Under the pieces are notes generated by a model. The model did no database searches, was not told the origin of the DNA, and saw only the letters and a list, made by a program, of their open reading frames with translations. This document shows, piece after piece, positions 63,884 through 64,000 of a stretch of 64,000 nt of DNA. The stretch is from Alteromonas sp. ASW11-130 (GTDB lineage Bacteria > Pseudomonadota > Gammaproteobacteria > Enterobacterales > Alteromonadaceae), in NCBI RefSeq assembly GCF_026183735.1, contig NZ_JAPFRE010000045.1:1-64000 (forward strand), read 5' to 3'. The position numbers were made by a program, and so were the translations under genes. Position 1 is the stretch's first letter, and each line of letters opens with the position of its first letter.

Positions 63884-63907
63884 GTGAATCAACACATTCA
63901 GATTCAC
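63884..63907. promoter_or_regulatory. Inverted repeat upstream of glpK, possible operator
   Basis: GTGAATC-N10-GATTCAC, perfect 7-base arms, centred about 50 bases before the glpK start. The spacing of the arms suits a dimeric repressor or activator. It does not match the E. coli GlpR consensus, so the binding protein is unknown. Confidence 0.4.
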
Positions 63908-64000
63908 GATATACCCGCATTTAACACATTTAATGTATCAGCATGTATTATGCTTAAAACATTACTATAGCGTTTAGGCCTATAAAATCACGTGCGTAAT

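Noticed and set aside
1..64000. CRISPR arrays, tRNA and rRNA genes
   Set aside because: No spaced direct repeats of CRISPR length and no cloverleaf or rRNA sequence were recognised by eye; a covariance-model scan would be needed to exclude small RNAs.

Overview
This window looks like chromosomal DNA of a marine gammaproteobacterium, most likely in the Alteromonadaceae (Alteromonas and relatives). That placement is inference from gene content: GPH- and FucP-type sugar transporters with GH1/GH3 beta-glucosidases, a DUF5916 outer-membrane protein, a PEP-CTERM-like protein, NhaA, a soluble CZB chemoreceptor, YceI/cytochrome b561 and a moderate base composition. No rRNA, tRNA, CRISPR array or prophage was seen. 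The only mobile DNA is the tail of an IS110-type transposase at the left edge.

Layout. 0-2.6 kb: IS110 remnant, then an ECF sigma factor / anti-sigma-like / DUF4097 operon. 3.2-9.3 kb: GAF-GGDEF cyclase, the rpsF-rpsR-rplI ribosomal operon with a clear promoter and a candidate S6:S18 leader (no priB), a DUF3392 membrane protein and aconitase. 9.3-18.2 kb: DUF5916 protein, a two-lipoprotein operon, a SRAP-family DNA-protein crosslink protein, a patatin phospholipase, a lipoprotein alpha/beta hydrolase. 18.5-23.5 kb: a 1331-residue hybrid two-component regulator divergent from a 59-residue peptide whose leader fits the double-glycine consensus at every key position, then yebG under a LexA box. 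23.8-33 kb: a soluble chemoreceptor and a beta-glucoside utilisation locus (GH1, GPH symporter and LacI on one strand; FucP-type permease and GH3 lipoprotein on the other) whose divergent promoter region carries two LacI-type operators. 33-41.5 kb: metal efflux, PEP-CTERM, zinc-ribbon, TauE/SafE, GNAT, MFS and DUF202 genes. 41.6-43.6 kb: a stretch of decaying genes, including a recognisable secreted lipase with an internal deletion. 43.8-51.7 kb: a periplasmic binding protein, a lipoprotein, a 1498-residue PAS / long-coiled-coil / degenerate HPt protein, GNAT, and an Xre/MbcA/ParS-like protein. 52.4-64 kb: cytochrome b561-YceI, NDH-2, a TonB-dependent receptor, NhaA, a truncated cNMP-binding ORF, GNAT, gpmA, a lipoprotein of eight 13-residue repeats, and glpK.

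How the genes work together. The 25-33 kb locus is a complete small sugar pathway: the GH3 lipoprotein would trim beta-glucan oligomers at the envelope, the GPH and FucP-type carriers would import disaccharide and monosaccharide, GH1 would split the disaccharide, and LacI would switch both divergent operons. The best candidate for an undescribed system is the double-glycine peptide at 22.69 kb beside the divergent one-protein sensor/regulator. No peptidase-exporter is in the window, so any partner must be elsewhere. Several small genes under 60 codons (34.3, 38.7, 60.7 kb) were found by hand. Several intergenic regions hold gene fossils and three related heptamer tandem arrays.
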